This document shows positions 7,954 through 17,142 of a stretch of DNA of 64,000 nt, in pieces. Every line of letters starts with the position of its first letter. Within the stretch, counting starts at the first letter, position 1. The DNA lies in IMG/VR virus record IMGVR_UViG_3300017971_007885, positions 1 to 64,000 of that record; one strand, 5' to 3'. The translations under genes and the position numbers were made by a program. The notes under the pieces are model-generated. The model did no database searches. It was given only the letters and a program-made list of their open reading frames with translations, and was not told where the DNA came from. Source of the stretch: a virus.

Positions 7954-8531
7954 GTGTGCACGGGTTGTCTCTAAGCGGGAACTGGGAAACTCCGCCAAAG
8001 ATGGTAACGGATCTTGCCCCACTTTTCCCGTGGGATCTTGACGTATGCTCTTTGTGGCCCACGATAGCACCCAAGTTTTACACACCTTGGGACGATGGAT
8101 TATCATTGCCCTGGAAAGGTCTGTGCTTCATGAATCCGCCCTATGGCCGGAAGCGATTGATCGATCGGTGGATGGCCAAAGCTAGGGCGGAAGGGTGCAA
8201 ACTGGGCACCACGGTGGTATGCTTGATTCCGGCGCGTACTAGCACCACATGGTGGCAAGATAACGTGCCTTATGCCAGTATGGTAACGTTTATCCGGGGG
8301 CGGCTCCATTTTGTGCTTCGGGAACACTTTGCCCGTAAAGAAAACGGGGTTTTTGTGCGGGTGCCCACCAAGCAGGGGCCGGCGGGCTTTCCAAGCGCCT
8401 TTGTCGTGTTCGGTGATCTGGAGCGAGAGCAGATTATCAAGCTTGACAGCTATGGCTATACAGATATGTCAATTCTTGATGTTGGCGGCATGTGTGATTG
8501 GCTTTCTTGGGTAAAAAGAGAGTGGAAATGA
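7920..8531 (+). CDS. Phage DNA N6-adenine methyltransferase (Dam family)
   Basis: SGNWETPPKMVTDLAPLFPWDLDVCS is the opening of phage Dam-type enzymes (the S-x-x-W-x-TP start), and FMNPPYGRKRLIDRW carries the catalytic NPPY at residues 72-75. The later VCLIPARTSTTWWQDNV block is also typical. It would methylate adenine using SAM, shielding phage DNA from host enzymes. Length (203) is usual. An alternative start is the ATG at 7941. A second methyltransferase follows at once. Confidence 0.85.
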   Translation: MARSGGSMSGLGVHGLSLSGNWETPPKMVTDLAPLFPWDLDVCSLWPTIAPKFYTPWDDGLSLPWKGLCFMNPPYGRKRLIDRWMAKARAEGCKLGTTVVCLIPARTSTTWWQDNVPYASMVTFIRGRLHFVLREHFARKENGVFVRVPTKQGPAGFPSAFVVFGDLEREQIIKLDSYGYTDMSILDVGGMCDWLSWVKREWK

Positions 8532-10423
8532 ACAATTGGCAGGTGCTTCCGGGGCACGTTTTGGAGTGGTTGCGAAAGTTGGCGGCGGGTAGTGTCAATC
8601 TGATTTTCACGAGTCCGCCATATTGGGCCTTGAGGGATTACGGGCTTCCGCCTTCAGTGTGGGGCGGCGATCCGAGTTGTAACCACGTATGGGGCGATCT
8701 TGTGCCGGGGGCGCATCCAAACCAGGTTGCCCAAACCAATACCCGACATTCAGACGCGGCGGCCAATGGCCAAATGGCCAAACGGGGCCAATTCTGTCAA
8801 AAGTGCGGGGCATGGTTGGGTTGTCTGGGGCTGGAGCCCGATCTAGACATGTTTATCAATCATTTGGTTGAGATCTTCAGGGAAGCACGGCGGGTGCTAC
8901 ATCCAAGCGGTACGCTCTGGGTGAACTTGGGGGATTCTTATGTAAGCAATCCTATAAGTGCCGGTGGTAAAAATGAGATCCGAACCGACGATCAAACAGG
9001 TGGCTTTCAAAGGGGGCATTCTAGGCGTGTGACCAGTCGTGGCAATGGGTTGAAGCCCAAAGACTTGATCGGAGTGCCATGGCGGTTGGCGTTGGCGCTC
9101 CAGGCGGATGGTTGGTGGCTAAGATCAGACATAGTGTGGTGCAAAGGTCTGGACCGGTCAGAGCAGGAGCTAGAGGCACAAGCGGAAGTGGAAGCGGCGC
9201 TTGCCATGGTGCGCCAGGCGGCCGGCGGAAGTCTCTTTGGATTATCAAAGCCACTAGATCAGGCTCTGAAACGGGCGGAAAAGGCTGTGGAACGGCTCTT
9301 TATGGTTGGGGCGACAATGCCCGAGAGTGTTAAGGATCGGGTCACCGCAAGCCATGAATACCTCTTTGTGTTTGCCAAGAGCAAAAAGTATCATTGGGAT
9401 AGGCATGCGATCCGGGTGTTGCCAAAACAGTGTAGTGTAGAACGGCGCTTGTATGGGCGGAGTGGCGATCACAAGCATACGGAAGGGGCTCCGGGCCAAA
9501 TGCCACATTCCTTTTTGATGGAAACAGAGATTGGTCAGGGACTGGATAACATGAATTCAGGGGGCCGCAATGCAAGAACGGTGTGGCGTGTGCAAGCCGA
9601 AGGTCACAAGCCCTTCATTTTGCCCGATGGTGAAGAGGTTGCCCACTTTGCCAGTTTCCCGAGAGCGTTGGCGGCCAGGGGGATCCAGGCCGGTACCTCA
9701 GAGCATGGGTGTTGTGCCACGTGCGGCGCTCCATTCAAACGGATTATCAAACCATCCGCCGCTTATGCCGAACTGCTAGGCCAGGACTGGGCAGATTATG
9801 AGCAGGACGCCAAAGAGGGCCGGGGTCATTCTGTAAGCAATCAACGAACCCAAAAGCGTGGGCCGGCGGCCACGGCGGAATACGAAACAACAGGTTGGGA
9901 ACCTACATGTAGGTGCCATGGCGCTCCAGAACCGGGGTTGGTGCCGTGCAAAAAGTGCAAGGGGACCGGGCAAAACCGGAAAGGCAAGAAGCGCCACGAT
10001 GATCATATGCCGGAAGAAGGCCAAAGGGAAAGTAAAAGCCGAGGCCATATCGGGAACTTGGGCAAGAATTCCATGGAGATCTTGGACGATCCATGCCCCA
10101 AGTGCAACGGTGCCGGACAGGTCCAGGGATGGGTATGGAACGAAGAGATTATCAAGGCGTGGCCGCTGAAAAGGCCAGTTGTGCTTGACACCTTTGCGGG
10201 AACAGGGCAAACGTTGCTTGCCGGGCTGGATCTCGGATGTGACGTGATCGGCATTGACTTGTCAGAAAGGTACGCCAGATTATCAAATGCCAGGTGTGAA
10301 GCGTGGCCGGAAGCGTTGCCCGAAAAAGGCAATGCCCGAGAAGAGAACGAAGCAGAAGCAATCCAACTAGAACTTGAACTAATGCGGGACGCTTCAGATT
10401 TTGAAGAGTTGGGGCTTCACTAA
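8528..10423 (+). CDS. Beta-class DNA methyltransferase with inserted zinc knuckles
   Basis: Residues 22-38 (SVNLIFTSPPYWALRDYG) carry motif IV SPPY, and the far C-terminal half carries motif I, DTFAGTGQTLLAGLDLGCDVIGIDLSERYA. This circular order (IV before I) is that of beta-class N4-cytosine or N6-adenine enzymes. At 641 residues it is long for the family. The middle holds three cysteine clusters: CCATCGAPF, CKKCKGTGQ and CPKCNGAGQ, the last two like the DnaJ zinc knuckles CxxCxGxG. These may form a target-recognition or partner domain. Confidence 0.85.
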   Translation: MNNWQVLPGHVLEWLRKLAAGSVNLIFTSPPYWALRDYGLPPSVWGGDPSCNHVWGDLVPGAHPNQVAQTNTRHSDAAANGQMAKRGQFCQKCGAWLGCLGLEPDLDMFINHLVEIFREARRVLHPSGTLWVNLGDSYVSNPISAGGKNEIRTDDQTGGFQRGHSRRVTSRGNGLKPKDLIGVPWRLALALQADGWWLRSDIVWCKGLDRSEQELEAQAEVEAALAMVRQAAGGSLFGLSKPLDQALKRAEKAVERLFMVGATMPESVKDRVTASHEYLFVFAKSKKYHWDRHAIRVLPKQCSVERRLYGRSGDHKHTEGAPGQMPHSFLMETEIGQGLDNMNSGGRNARTVWRVQAEGHKPFILPDGEEVAHFASFPRALAARGIQAGTSEHGCCATCGAPFKRIIKPSAAYAELLGQDWADYEQDAKEGRGHSVSNQRTQKRGPAATAEYETTGWEPTCRCHGAPEPGLVPCKKCKGTGQNRKGKKRHDDHMPEEGQRESKSRGHIGNLGKNSMEILDDPCPKCNGAGQVQGWVWNEEIIKAWPLKRPVVLDTFAGTGQTLLAGLDLGCDVIGIDLSERYARLSNARCEAWPEALPEKGNAREENEAEAIQLELELMRDASDFEELGLH

Positions 10424-10426
10424 CTC

Positions 10427-10455
10427 TTCCAAAGCGACCAAAACCATGGTATAAT
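10427..10455 (+). promoter_or_regulatory. Promoter of the tagged-protease array
   Basis: An extended -10, ATGGTATAAT with the hexamer TATAAT at 10450-10455, and a weak TTCCAA 17 bases upstream. Fourteen bases around the -10 (CCATGGTATAATGG) recur exactly at 42364-42377. It lies in the only gap before the protease array. Confidence 0.65.
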
Positions 10456-10464
10456 GGAGTATAC

Positions 10465-10494
10465 AACGTGATCTTTAGTTTTTGCGCAAAAACT
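10465..10494 (+). promoter_or_regulatory. Leader hairpin upstream of the protease array
   Basis: The perfect 18-base palindrome AGTTTTTGCGCAAAAACT (10477-10494) is followed at once by GAGG and the ATG at 10507. It would lie at the 5' end of the message from the promoter at 10450. Related elements occur at 22028-22050 and 33983-34030. It could stabilise the 5' end or control ribosome access. Confidence 0.5.
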
Positions 10495-10506
10495 GAGGTA
10501 TGAATA

Positions 10507-11709
10507 ATGGATAGACAAGCACGAAGGGCGTGGTTTGGCGGTTGGGTCGTGTTACGCTCCCTTGTGGAAAAGGGATCGGATACGTCTGGAAACTACTTCC
10601 ACAAGGGCATTCCTGGACAACGGGGCGGCTCTTTGCCAGGCGGCGGCCATAGAACGTTAGGCATATCCAGCATTAGCACGGAAGATGAAAAGCGGACTGC
10701 CATTGCCCACCACAGGCGGATGATGGCCAAAAAACGGGCTATGAAGAAGAAAAAGCCCACCCCCAAGCCGAAACCCAAACCGAAACCAAAACCAAAGCCC
10801 AAGCCAGCGATCGATCCAAACGATCCCGAGGCGATCATGGCGGCATTACTCGAAGGCACCAAAGGTCTTCAGGACCAACGGGAAAGTCTTCAATCTACAA
10901 TAGATCAACTAGACAAAGACATGGAGAAGTATCAAGAAGAATACGTGATGCCGATATCACGGCAGATGTGGAGTGCGGGATATAGAAGCCAAGAGTGGGA
11001 AAAACTTGCCAAAGAGATGGAGCCTCACAACGAAAAAATGGAGCAGATGCGCCAGGCCAAATATGCCGCTTTGCGTGAAAAAGGAGAGATTGAAACCCAA
11101 TTACGTGAAGATGGTCTAAAGTACCTGGAAGTGCCCAAGAGTCAGCAAAGCACGGTGCAATTGGATTTTGGCCGGTTGCGCAAAGGCAAGGCAGAAGCGC
11201 AAGCCGGGTTAGATATCTTTAATCGTTTGTGTGGTACCGGTACCGTGAACGGCAAAGTGGCGGGTGTGGCACGGACTTCTAGTAGAAGGGCGCATTATGT
11301 GCCCAATGCATTGGGGAAACTTGGCGTAAAAGAGCCTGGAAAAGTGGGATTATCAACCAAGAGCGGCAAAACCACGATGCTCCACGAGTTGGGCCATTGG
11401 TTTGAGGATAACGATCCCGAAGCACAAAGAAAGGCTTATGCTTTTTTGGACCGGAGAACCAAAGGAGAGCGCCCCCAACGGCTATCAAGGCTCATGCCCA
11501 ATTATCGGTTTAGTCGAAGAGAAGTTGCCAGGCCAGATCAGTTTATGAGTGCCTATGCTGGAAAAGTGTACGAATACGGAAGGCTTGGCCGGTACGCAAC
11601 CGAGATCATATCTATGGGGCTAGAAACGATGTTCACCGATCCGGTTGGAATGGCCAGGGAAGATCCGGATTATATGGGCTTTATGTTGAGCCTACTTAGG
11701 GGAAAATAA
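10507..11709 (+). CDS. Tagged zinc metalloprotease paralog 1
   Basis: 400 residues in four parts. An N-terminal AWFGGWVVLR; the tag TSGNYFHKGIPGQRGGS at about residues 25-41; a lysine-proline run (KPTPKPKPKPKPK) near residue 85 leading into charged coiled-coil helices; and a C-terminal zincin domain with HELGH at residues 293-297 and a likely third ligand E366 in ATEIISMGLE. HExxH proteases use the glutamate and a zinc ion to cut peptide bonds. It heads an array of six such genes. No signal peptide is seen, so entry through the capsid or action in the infected cell is more likely than export. Confidence 0.75.
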   Translation: MDRQARRAWFGGWVVLRSLVEKGSDTSGNYFHKGIPGQRGGSLPGGGHRTLGISSISTEDEKRTAIAHHRRMMAKKRAMKKKKPTPKPKPKPKPKPKPKPAIDPNDPEAIMAALLEGTKGLQDQRESLQSTIDQLDKDMEKYQEEYVMPISRQMWSAGYRSQEWEKLAKEMEPHNEKMEQMRQAKYAALREKGEIETQLREDGLKYLEVPKSQQSTVQLDFGRLRKGKAEAQAGLDIFNRLCGTGTVNGKVAGVARTSSRRAHYVPNALGKLGVKEPGKVGLSTKSGKTTMLHELGHWFEDNDPEAQRKAYAFLDRRTKGERPQRLSRLMPNYRFSRREVARPDQFMSAYAGKVYEYGRLGRYATEIISMGLETMFTDPVGMAREDPDYMGFMLSLLRGK

Positions 11710-11710
11710 G

Positions 11711-11974
11711 ATGATAGCTGTTGAGTTTATGCCAGGAGCGGCGGGCGAAATCGAGAAAGAGAAACTTGTAGCCGTGATCGATGGCTGGAAGTGGGCCAGC
11801 AAAAGCAAAAAGCTGGAAGATTACTTGAATGCGATGCTTGATCCGGATGGCCCAAGCGGTGCCGATCCACAACCGGAACGGACGGCGGTGGATATGGCGA
11901 TCAAAACACTCGGTGGTGGTAAGATTATCAAAGAAGACCAAGGCCCACCCCCGCCGGCCGGGGCCGTGCTATAG
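11711..11974 (+). CDS. Small array partner protein, copy 1 (87 aa)
   Basis: One base after the protease stop. It shares with three later genes the pattern VAVIdGWkWAS, a helix, LDPDGPSG, PqP, A-x-x-AI, GGGKIIK. All four sit directly after a protease gene, suggesting a dedicated partner: inhibitor or immunity protein, chaperone or second subunit. No catalytic motif or membrane segment. The conserved KIIK is encoded through the ATTATCA heptamer (11924). Confidence 0.7.
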   Translation: MIAVEFMPGAAGEIEKEKLVAVIDGWKWASKSKKLEDYLNAMLDPDGPSGADPQPERTAVDMAIKTLGGGKIIKEDQGPPPPAGAVL

Positions 11975-11983
11975 GAGCAGGTC

Positions 11984-13135
11984 ATGCGCACCGTGCAAGC
12001 GAGCAAGCAAGCCTTATACGCCTACCTTTTGGCCGCCTTGGTGGCCAAGGGATCGTCCACGTCTGGGAACTGGGGCCACAAGGGCGTGAAGGGAAGGCGG
12101 GGCGGGTCGGCTCCAGGCGGGGGCCATACTCAACTTGGGATCACGGGTACCACTTCACCGGGCGGCAAAGAGAAGATTATCAATCTTTACCGGAGGCAAC
12201 AAGCCGAAAAAAAGAAACCCACGGCGGAACAGGCACGGAACAAAATAGCCAGGATAGAAAGTGCTACCCAGGCCAAGATCGACAAGCTGAAGGCCAAACA
12301 GAAGGCCATCTTACAGGCGCGTGAAGATTACATGGACGATCATGGCCTAGAAGACCTTTACGATCGGTATAGGATTGCCAGGAGAGCGGAAGGGGCTGAA
12401 TCCGATCCGGACGTGATCGCTATGCGTGAAGAGATCGACCAACATGATGCGAACTTGAGCGACATGTGGGATGAACACCAAGCACTTGGCAAAGAGCAAC
12501 GGGCTCTTGAGAACGGCGCGAGAGAAGCAACCATGAAGGTGTTGGAAGTGCCCAAAGATCAACAAGCCAAGGTGCAATTGAGGACCAAAGATCCGACGAT
12601 CGAGAAAACAGCACAAAAGGGGTTGGATATTTTCAACCGGTTGTATGGTCGTGGTACTATGGATGGTACTGCGGTGACCGTGGATACTCATAACAGGTCA
12701 AGGGCCGGGTACGATCCCCTTGTACTCGGAGGAACAGGCCGGATCTTGCTTTACTCTTCAGGGCCGGGCATACTGACTTCAACATCTAGCGCCACATCTA
12801 TGCTTCATGAGATGGGTCATTGGTTGGAAGAGCGAGATCATGGCGTGTTCCAAAAGGCCAAAGCGTTCTTGTTGAGCAGGACGCAAAAAGATCCGGCTCA
12901 GAAAATGGCCGATCTAAAGCCGGATCGTGGGTATGCAGAATACGAAATCACAAGGCCGGACAGGTTTATAGATCCCTACGTTGGCCGGGCTTATGTCGAA
13001 CCAGGGGTGGGACACTATGCCACGGAAATAGTGTCTATGGGGATGGAACTCTTTTTTACCGATCCGGGCCAGTTTGCCAGGGACGATCCGGGCCACTTTG
13101 ACTTTATATACAACCTCATGAGGGATAGGCCATGA
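11984..13135 (+). CDS. Tagged zinc metalloprotease paralog 2
   Basis: 383 residues. The AWF motif has decayed (ALYAYLLAALVAKG) but the tag STSGNWGHKGVKGRRGGS is intact at about residues 24-41. A lysine/glutamate-rich helical stalk spans about 60-190. The zincin domain has HEMGH at 275-279 and the likely third ligand E348 in ATEIVSMGME. The domain start (GLDIFNRLYGRGTMDG) is common to the family. No small partner follows: the next protease start overlaps its stop. AGGAGC precedes the ATG. Confidence 0.75.
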   Translation: MRTVQASKQALYAYLLAALVAKGSSTSGNWGHKGVKGRRGGSAPGGGHTQLGITGTTSPGGKEKIINLYRRQQAEKKKPTAEQARNKIARIESATQAKIDKLKAKQKAILQAREDYMDDHGLEDLYDRYRIARRAEGAESDPDVIAMREEIDQHDANLSDMWDEHQALGKEQRALENGAREATMKVLEVPKDQQAKVQLRTKDPTIEKTAQKGLDIFNRLYGRGTMDGTAVTVDTHNRSRAGYDPLVLGGTGRILLYSSGPGILTSTSSATSMLHEMGHWLEERDHGVFQKAKAFLLSRTQKDPAQKMADLKPDRGYAEYEITRPDRFIDPYVGRAYVEPGVGHYATEIVSMGMELFFTDPGQFARDDPGHFDFIYNLMRDRP

Positions 13136-14280
13136 TCGATTATCATTCAAGGACAACGGCACTTGGTCCTAGACTGCGCTCCAAGTACAGGGCATGGTTT
13201 TTGGGATGGTGGGTGCTTGACGCTCCGGATGTGGTTGGTAAGGGATCGTCCAAGTCGGGCAATTGGAGGCACAAGGGCCGCAAGGGACAACGGGGCGGCT
13301 CCCTTCCAGGGGCTGGACATGGCGCGATCGGGGTGATGATAGGCGATACTCCAGAGCGAGTGGATGAGCAGATCCGAAGGCATAAAGAGGCCCAGGCGAG
13401 TGCTAAAGAGGCCAAGCGGGCACGGGCCAAAATGCTCCGGGACGTGGCTCCGATTATCAAACAAATATCAGCGGCCAAGGCCAGGGCGGCGGCTCTGGAC
13501 AAGCAACGATCCGAATTGACCACGGAACATCTTATGCCGCTTTATGACCAGATGCAGGAACTCAGAAGGGCCGGGCAACAAGATAGCGCCGAATACGCGG
13601 CGCTTCAGGAACAGGCCAAGCCCTATGAAGCACAAAAAGCCCAATTATTCAAGGGCTCTAGCTCAGAGCTAAACTATGCCAAAAACTTACAATTGGAGTT
13701 GCGAAACAAGGCGGTTGAAAGTCTATCCGTGCCTGAAGGGCAACGGGCCAACTTTAACTTAGACATTCAGCCGGGCAAAGACCTGGAAGATACGGTGGGC
13801 GTGGGTGCGCAAGTCTTCAGCCAATTGGTGGGCACCGGTACCATGGACGGCAAAACTTTGAAAGTGGTGGAAACGAACAAAAGCCGGGCCTCTTACAACG
13901 ATGGTACCAAAACCGCTTCTTTAACATCCTACTCCAAAACGGCTTCTGTGGTGCACGAGATGGGCCATTGGTGGGAAGATCACGACAAGCAAGCTTTTGG
14001 GAAGGCGCTTGCATTTTGGGAACGGCGCACCAAGCGGGAAAGCTTCCAACAACTAAACAAGATCTTTCCTCATGAAGGGTATCCCGATCACGAAGTCACC
14101 AAGCCGGACAAATTCATGGATCCCTACTCGGGCAAGGTGTACACAGAGGCGGGCAAGGGGATCACGGCTACGGAAATCCTGTCCGTGGGACTGGAAAAGA
14201 TGTATACCCATCCCGTGGCCTTTGCCAGGAACGATCCGGATTACTTTGACTTTATGTATAGCACACTGAGAGGTAAGTAA
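13132..14280 (+). CDS. Tagged zinc metalloprotease paralog 3
   Basis: 382 residues. The N terminus carries RLRSKYRAWFLGWWVLD, encoded partly by the dispersed 33-base repeat (13158-13190), then SKSGNWRHKGRKGQRGGS. A long coiled-coil stalk follows, with HEMGH at 275-279 and E348 in ATEILSVGLE. The gene overlaps its predecessor (ATGA) and is followed one base later by a small partner. The zinc ligands are all present, so activity is expected. Confidence 0.75.
   Translation: MIDYHSRTTALGPRLRSKYRAWFLGWWVLDAPDVVGKGSSKSGNWRHKGRKGQRGGSLPGAGHGAIGVMIGDTPERVDEQIRRHKEAQASAKEAKRARAKMLRDVAPIIKQISAAKARAAALDKQRSELTTEHLMPLYDQMQELRRAGQQDSAEYAALQEQAKPYEAQKAQLFKGSSSELNYAKNLQLELRNKAVESLSVPEGQRANFNLDIQPGKDLEDTVGVGAQVFSQLVGTGTMDGKTLKVVETNKSRASYNDGTKTASLTSYSKTASVVHEMGHWWEDHDKQAFGKALAFWERRTKRESFQQLNKIFPHEGYPDHEVTKPDKFMDPYSGKVYTEAGKGITATEILSVGLEKMYTHPVAFARNDPDYFDFMYSTLRGK
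13158..13190 (+). repeat. Dispersed 33-base repeat, single coding copy
   Basis: A single copy, differing at a few positions, of the unit tandemly repeated at 14565-14663. It encodes the residues just before AWFLGW. Related copies lie near 19313, 21102, 21236 and 36704. Confidence 0.6.
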
Positions 14281-14281
14281 C

Positions 14282-14542
14282 ATGGTTGCTGTAGAATTCC
14301 CTTTTGGCTGGAGCGATAAAACCCAGAAGCCGGGCACCGTGGCCGTGATCAAAGATTGGCGGTGGGCAAGCGAAGATGAAGCCTTTGAAGCTGTTTTGAA
14401 CGCTACGCTTGATCCGGACGGCCCAAGCGGCTCCATTCCCCAACCCGACCTATGGGCGGCTAACCAGGCGATCGAGCAGTTTGGCGGCAAGATTATCAAA
14501 CAGGAATTGCCCGAGTACCCGCCCAAGGGGATGATCCTATGA
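14282..14542 (+). CDS. Small array partner protein, copy 2 (86 aa)
   Basis: Follows paralog 3 after one base and overlaps paralog 4. Aligns with the 11711 protein over its full length: TVAVIKDWRWAS, LDPDGPSGSIPQPD, FGGKIIKQE. More acidic in the middle (EDEAFEAVLNATLD). Role inferred only from strict neighbourhood with the proteases. Confidence 0.7.
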   Translation: MVAVEFPFGWSDKTQKPGTVAVIKDWRWASEDEAFEAVLNATLDPDGPSGSIPQPDLWAANQAIEQFGGKIIKQELPEYPPKGMIL

Positions 14543-15783
14543 TTTCCAGAACCAGGAACGGCAGGGCACTTAGTCCTGAACTGCGCTCCAAGTACAGGGC
14601 ACTTAGTCCTGAACTGCGCTCCAAGTACAGGGCACTTAGTCCTGAACTGCGCTCCAAGTACAGGGCATGGTATTATGGTTGGCGTGTGGTACAACGGGGA
14701 TCGTCCAGGTCCGGAAACTGGGGCCATAAAGGCGTAAAGGGAAGGCGCGGGGGAAGTGCTCCGGGCGGCGGCCATAGGGTGATCGGCATTGGCCCAGAGG
14801 CTGAAGACTGGATGGTTGACACGGCTCTTTTAGAGTATCGCAAAGAGCGGGCCGAAAGAGCGGCCAGGAAAAAGAAGGGAGAAGGGCCAGAGCTCCGGCG
14901 CAAACTTGCTAAACAAGCTGAACAACAAGAAGCCAGGATCAAGGCTTATGGTGATGCAGCGGAAGCCGCATGGGAAACGATGAAGGGCCATGAGACGGCC
15001 ATGAATTCAGCGGCTAGAAACATCAAGTACATCAGGGAGCAAGGGCTATCCGAAGGGGCGCTTGAGGCGCAACGAGAAGTGTACTTTGCCGAGAAGGCGG
15101 AAGTGGAAAAATACTTGGGCATGTATCGGGAGTGGCGGGAAAAAGAATATGAACTTGGAAGAGAAAAGAATGCTGCCCAGATGGAACTTTTAGCCGTGCC
15201 CAAAGACCAACAAGCCAACGTCAAGCTGACCACCAAGATCCGCAAAGGTCGAGCGGAAGCCCAAGAAGGGCTTGATGCCTTTAACAAGCTTTGTGGAACC
15301 GGGACCGTGAACGGCCAAAAGGTGGAAGTGAAGCGCACCAATAGAAGCCGATCGTTTTACCGGGACAAGCTGACACGTACTTATGCCGGCTTTGGTGCCG
15401 GGGGCAAAGATATGACCGTGACGGTGGGCGGTGAAGTGCACTTGTCCAGTTGGAGCAGTGCAAGGACGATGATCCACGAGATGGGCCATTGGTTGGAAAA
15501 TCGAGATCCCAAGATCGCCAAGCGGGTCCAAAGCTTCCTTGCCAGGCGAACCAGGGGCGAAACGGCACAAAAACTATCTGTGCTAACCGGAGATTCAGCC
15601 TATAAAGCTTACGAAGTGGCCAAGCCCGACAAGTTCATGGATGCCTATGTGGGAAAGGTGTACGGCACCGGCTCCGAAGTGATCTCGATGGGACTGCAAT
15701 ACATGTTTAGTGGGGCGGCCAAGTTCGCAAAGCAAGATCCTGATTTCTTTGACTTTATGATCTCAGTGCTCAGAGGACAGTAA
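14539..15783 (+). CDS. Tagged zinc metalloprotease paralog 4
   Basis: 414 residues, the longest of the array because an 11-residue unit (ALSPELRSKYR) is repeated three times in its first 45 residues, just before AWYYGWRVVQ. Then SRSGNWGHKGVKGRRGGS, a charged stalk, HEMGH at 313-317 and a likely ligand E380 in GSEVISMGLQ. The usual YATE before this glutamate is replaced by TGSE, with a short deletion. Otherwise the domain is intact. Confidence 0.75.
   Translation: MISRTRNGRALSPELRSKYRALSPELRSKYRALSPELRSKYRAWYYGWRVVQRGSSRSGNWGHKGVKGRRGGSAPGGGHRVIGIGPEAEDWMVDTALLEYRKERAERAARKKKGEGPELRRKLAKQAEQQEARIKAYGDAAEAAWETMKGHETAMNSAARNIKYIREQGLSEGALEAQREVYFAEKAEVEKYLGMYREWREKEYELGREKNAAQMELLAVPKDQQANVKLTTKIRKGRAEAQEGLDAFNKLCGTGTVNGQKVEVKRTNRSRSFYRDKLTRTYAGFGAGGKDMTVTVGGEVHLSSWSSARTMIHEMGHWLENRDPKIAKRVQSFLARRTRGETAQKLSVLTGDSAYKAYEVAKPDKFMDAYVGKVYGTGSEVISMGLQYMFSGAAKFAKQDPDFFDFMISVLRGQ
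14565..14663 (+). repeat. Three tandem 33-base repeats inside a protease gene
   Basis: Three exact copies (14565-14597, 14598-14630, 14631-14663) in frame, each encoding an 11-residue unit. The same unit occurs once in paralog 3 and in the tagged zincin at 36690, so the expansion is local and probably recent. Confidence 0.9.
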
Positions 15784-15784
15784 A

Positions 15785-16045
15785 ATGATAGGCGTGCGCT
15801 TTGATGGACCATTATCAATCGAAGGGAAAAAGACCGGGCGGGTGGCCGTGATCAACGGTTGGCAGTGGGCAAGCAATGACAAAGCTTTTGAAGCCGCTCT
15901 GAATGCCGATCTTGATCCACAAGGGCCGGGCGGTGAAGTGCCCGATCCAGATATGCAAGCGGCGCAAGCGGCGATCAAACGATGGGGCGGTAAGATTATC
16001 ATTCACGAACCAAGGCCATATCCGCCCAAGGATGCCAAACTATGA
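15785..16045 (+). CDS. Small array partner protein, copy 3 (86 aa)
   Basis: One base after paralog 4, overlapping paralog 5. Pattern RVAVINGWQWAS, LDPQGPGGEVPDPD, WGGKIIIHE. It carries two ATTATCA copies (15811, 15995). The conserved LDP-GP-G loop suggests a structural turn or metal site. Function unknown. Confidence 0.7.
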   Translation: MIGVRFDGPLSIEGKKTGRVAVINGWQWASNDKAFEAALNADLDPQGPGGEVPDPDMQAAQAAIKRWGGKIIIHEPRPYPPKDAKL

Positions 16046-17139
16046 ATGAAGCAATCGGATGGTTTCATGGATGGTGGACAGTCCAGAGCCGGGGATCTCG
16101 CACATCGGGCAATTATGGCCACAAGGGCCGGAAGGGCCAACGCGGCGGATCGCTTCCAGGGGCCGGGCATACCACCATTGGCGTGACGCCGGCCATGTCC
16201 AAAGAAGAGATCGCGCAAGCCATTGACGCCCACCAAGAGGCCAGGGCCAAAGAAAAGGGCAAGATGGGACCGCTTATCCGCAAACGGTTGGAAAAAGTGG
16301 ATGCCAAGTATGAAGCCAGGGCTCTAGCACTCATGCAGGAGAATGGAGAGCTTAACTTTTCTCTCAGATTGCACCAAGACGAAATCACAAACCTGTACGA
16401 TATGCGGGAAAGGGTCAGGAAGCAGGGGGCGGGCCAAGCGTCGATCGACTTTTGGAGCGATCAGATAGAAAAAACATCCGCCAAGGGTGAAGTTATGTTC
16501 AACCGCTCCATTGAAGTGAGTCAGGAACTGCATGGCTTGCGCCAGGAACAACGACAAGCCATGCTTGATGTTCTCTCGGTACCCAAAAGCCAGCAAGCTA
16601 ACGTGACTATGGATACCCGGATCCGGCTCAACCGGGAAGGCGTGCAAAAGGGCGTAGATGCCTTTAACCAACTGGTAGGCACCGGTACCGTGGATGGCCA
16701 GAAGGTCAGCGTGGGGCGGACCAACGATAGAAGGGCTGCCTATGTGCCGATCGGCTCCCCCAAGAACTCGGGCCGGGTAGTATTATCAAAGGGCGATAGC
16801 GCCACGACGATGCTTCACGAGATGGGCCATTGGTTGGAAGACCGAGATCCCAAGATACACCAAAAAGCCCTTGCCTTCCTGGACCGGCGCACCAAGGGCG
16901 AAACGGCACAAAAACTTTCGATACTCACCCGCAATTCCAACTATAAAGACCGAGAGATCGCCAAGCCGGACAAATTCATGACGCCCTATTCAGGCAAGAT
17001 TTACGAACACAGCACAGCAGGACGCTATGCAACCGAGATCATTTCTATGGGGCTCCAGCATATGTATGTGGAAGCGGCCACGTTCGCAAAGCGAGATCCA
17101 GATTTCTTTGATTTTATGATCTCGGTGTTGAGGGACTAG
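16042..17139 (+). CDS. Tagged zinc metalloprotease paralog 5
   Basis: 365 residues, the shortest of the array. IGWFHGWWTVQ, tag TSGNYGHKGRKGQRGGS at about 20-36, a coiled-coil stalk, then HEMGH at 259-263 and E332 in ATEIISMGLQ. The block TGTVDGQKVSVGRTNDRRAAY is closest to paralog 4, as is KGETAQKLSIL, so these two may be the latest duplicates. Confidence 0.75.
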   Translation: MNEAIGWFHGWWTVQSRGSRTSGNYGHKGRKGQRGGSLPGAGHTTIGVTPAMSKEEIAQAIDAHQEARAKEKGKMGPLIRKRLEKVDAKYEARALALMQENGELNFSLRLHQDEITNLYDMRERVRKQGAGQASIDFWSDQIEKTSAKGEVMFNRSIEVSQELHGLRQEQRQAMLDVLSVPKSQQANVTMDTRIRLNREGVQKGVDAFNQLVGTGTVDGQKVSVGRTNDRRAAYVPIGSPKNSGRVVLSKGDSATTMLHEMGHWLEDRDPKIHQKALAFLDRRTKGETAQKLSILTRNSNYKDREIAKPDKFMTPYSGKIYEHSTAGRYATEIISMGLQHMYVEAATFAKRDPDFFDFMISVLRD

Positions 17140-17142
17140 ACT

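Noticed and set aside
14053-14775. - strand open frame (240 codons) covering the 33-base repeats
   Set aside because: It spans two convincing + strand genes and only stays open because the 33-base repeat unit is divisible by three.
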